In this document: positions 30,855 through 31,250 of the stretch, piece by piece
How positions within the stretch are numbered: the first letter of the stretch is position 1
Layout of the letters: each line of letters opens with the position of its first letter
NCBI GenBank assembly: GCA_021372515.1
Contig: JAJFUG010000010.1
Span: forward strand, 1 to 31,250
Direction: 5' to 3'
From: a bacterium
GTDB taxonomy: Bacteria; Gemmatimonadota; Glassbacteria; GWA2-58-10
Length of the DNA stretch: 31,250 nucleotides
The notes under the pieces: model-generated
Databases searched by the model: none
What the model was told of the DNA's origin: nothing
The model's input: only the letters and a program-made list of their open reading frames with translations
Position numbers and translations under genes: made by a program

Positions 30855-31250
30855 GGCGTGGACCGCGCCGTGGCCGTGAGCGATGTGATGTTCCCGGTGG
30901 ACGCGCCGGAGGGCGAGTTCGAGCTGAACCGTATCCTCGGCCGCGCGGATGACAAGGGTGAGTACCTGTACGTGACCGGACGGCGCGGCATGGATGGCAC
31001 AATCACCGAGGTTAAAAGCGGCGAGATACGCGCCAGCAATGTCAAAGTGCTCTACGGCGCCGCGGTCAACCAGGACCGCGTGTTCGCCAACATGGTGGGC
31101 CTGTTCGCCGCCGAGGTGGAGGGCAACTACGTGAAGCGCCACCCGGGCCTGCCGCTGGATGAGGCGGTCTGCTGGGCCTCGCGCCTGTGCTCCACCAACG
31201 CCGCCCGCCTGTCCGGGTTGCTGGACGGCTCCAGCGGGCGCAAGGTGGGC
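30855..31250 (+). pseudogene. nagA: NagA-like C-terminal part, same frame after in-frame TAG, runs off the window
   Basis: From 30855 the frame used upstream stays open for 132 codons to the window end. It carries the family's continuing sequence: GVDRAVAVSDVMFPVDAPEG with the catalytic Asp, and later LCSTNAARLSGLLDGSSGRKVG, as in NagA ends. The residue at the TAG would plausibly be Lys or Gln (AIGR-x-GVDR), so one base change from AAG or CAG explains it. There is no ribosome-binding site to start translation here. Nonsense mutation, sequence error or suppression are the options. Confidence 0.75.

Noticed and set aside
30855-31250. General stop-codon reassignment (TAG as sense)
   Set aside because: The arginine decarboxylase and pseudopilin genes end properly at TAG, so reassignment across the genome is unlikely.

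Overview
The window is about 31 kb of high-GC bacterial chromosome with densely packed genes, frequent GTG/TTG starts and many 1-4 bp gene overlaps. No rRNA, phage, transposase or CRISPR is visible. The mix of families (serA next to a DUF1015 gene, DUF3467, a GspG-like pseudopilin, pyruvoyl arginine decarboxylase, an MrfA-type helicase, WecB-based surface glycan genes) suggests an uncultured or poorly studied Gram-negative-type lineage, perhaps near the FCB group. The taxon is inference only; nothing here fixes it.

Layout. (1) 1-631 holds no convincing gene, only terminator-like hairpins. (2) 632-5887, minus strand: a housekeeping run DUF1015 - serA (serine synthesis) - Nif3-like - purA (AMP synthesis) - tRNA-Lys, ending at a clear intrinsic terminator. 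(3) 6069-7514, minus: a GT-C-like membrane protein with a strong sigma70-type promoter. (4) 7706-10681, plus: a 991-aa MrfA-type DNA helicase fused to a DEDD exonuclease domain, apparently MrfA and MrfB in one chain. (5) 11113-12549, plus: an HD-GYP-like protein without the GYP signature.

(6) 12666-21742 is a surface polysaccharide locus. wecB (plus) converges on a minus-strand series: glycosyltransferase, then, after a terminator, WlbA/WbpB-like oxidoreductase, GT4 glycosyltransferase, WaaP-like kinase, a 69-aa unknown protein, NodB-type deacetylase, methyltransferase and Wzx-like flippase. The genes could make an aminosugar or amino-uronate nucleotide sugar, assemble and modify a glycan, and flip it across the inner membrane. 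A pair of CRP-like palindromes lies between this cluster and a monocistronic pseudopilin gene (22132-22779).

(7) 23093-27686, plus: DUF3467 protein, a divergent Nramp-family transporter, a LysE-family exporter, glycogen synthase and 5-formyl-THF cyclo-ligase. (8) 27802-29722, plus: pyruvoyl-dependent arginine decarboxylase and agmatinase, together a complete arginine-to-putrescine route, then a YqeY-like protein. (9) 30021 to the window end: a NagA-type deacetylase frame interrupted by an in-frame TAG just before its catalytic-Asp segment.

The points most worth a second look are the MrfA-MrfB fusion, the amber-interrupted nagA, the paired palindromes 32 bp apart, two GTAGGGGC-bounded palindromic repeats, the Nramp protein lacking the DPGN and MPH motifs, and the glycogen synthase with Gln in place of the KTGGL lysine.
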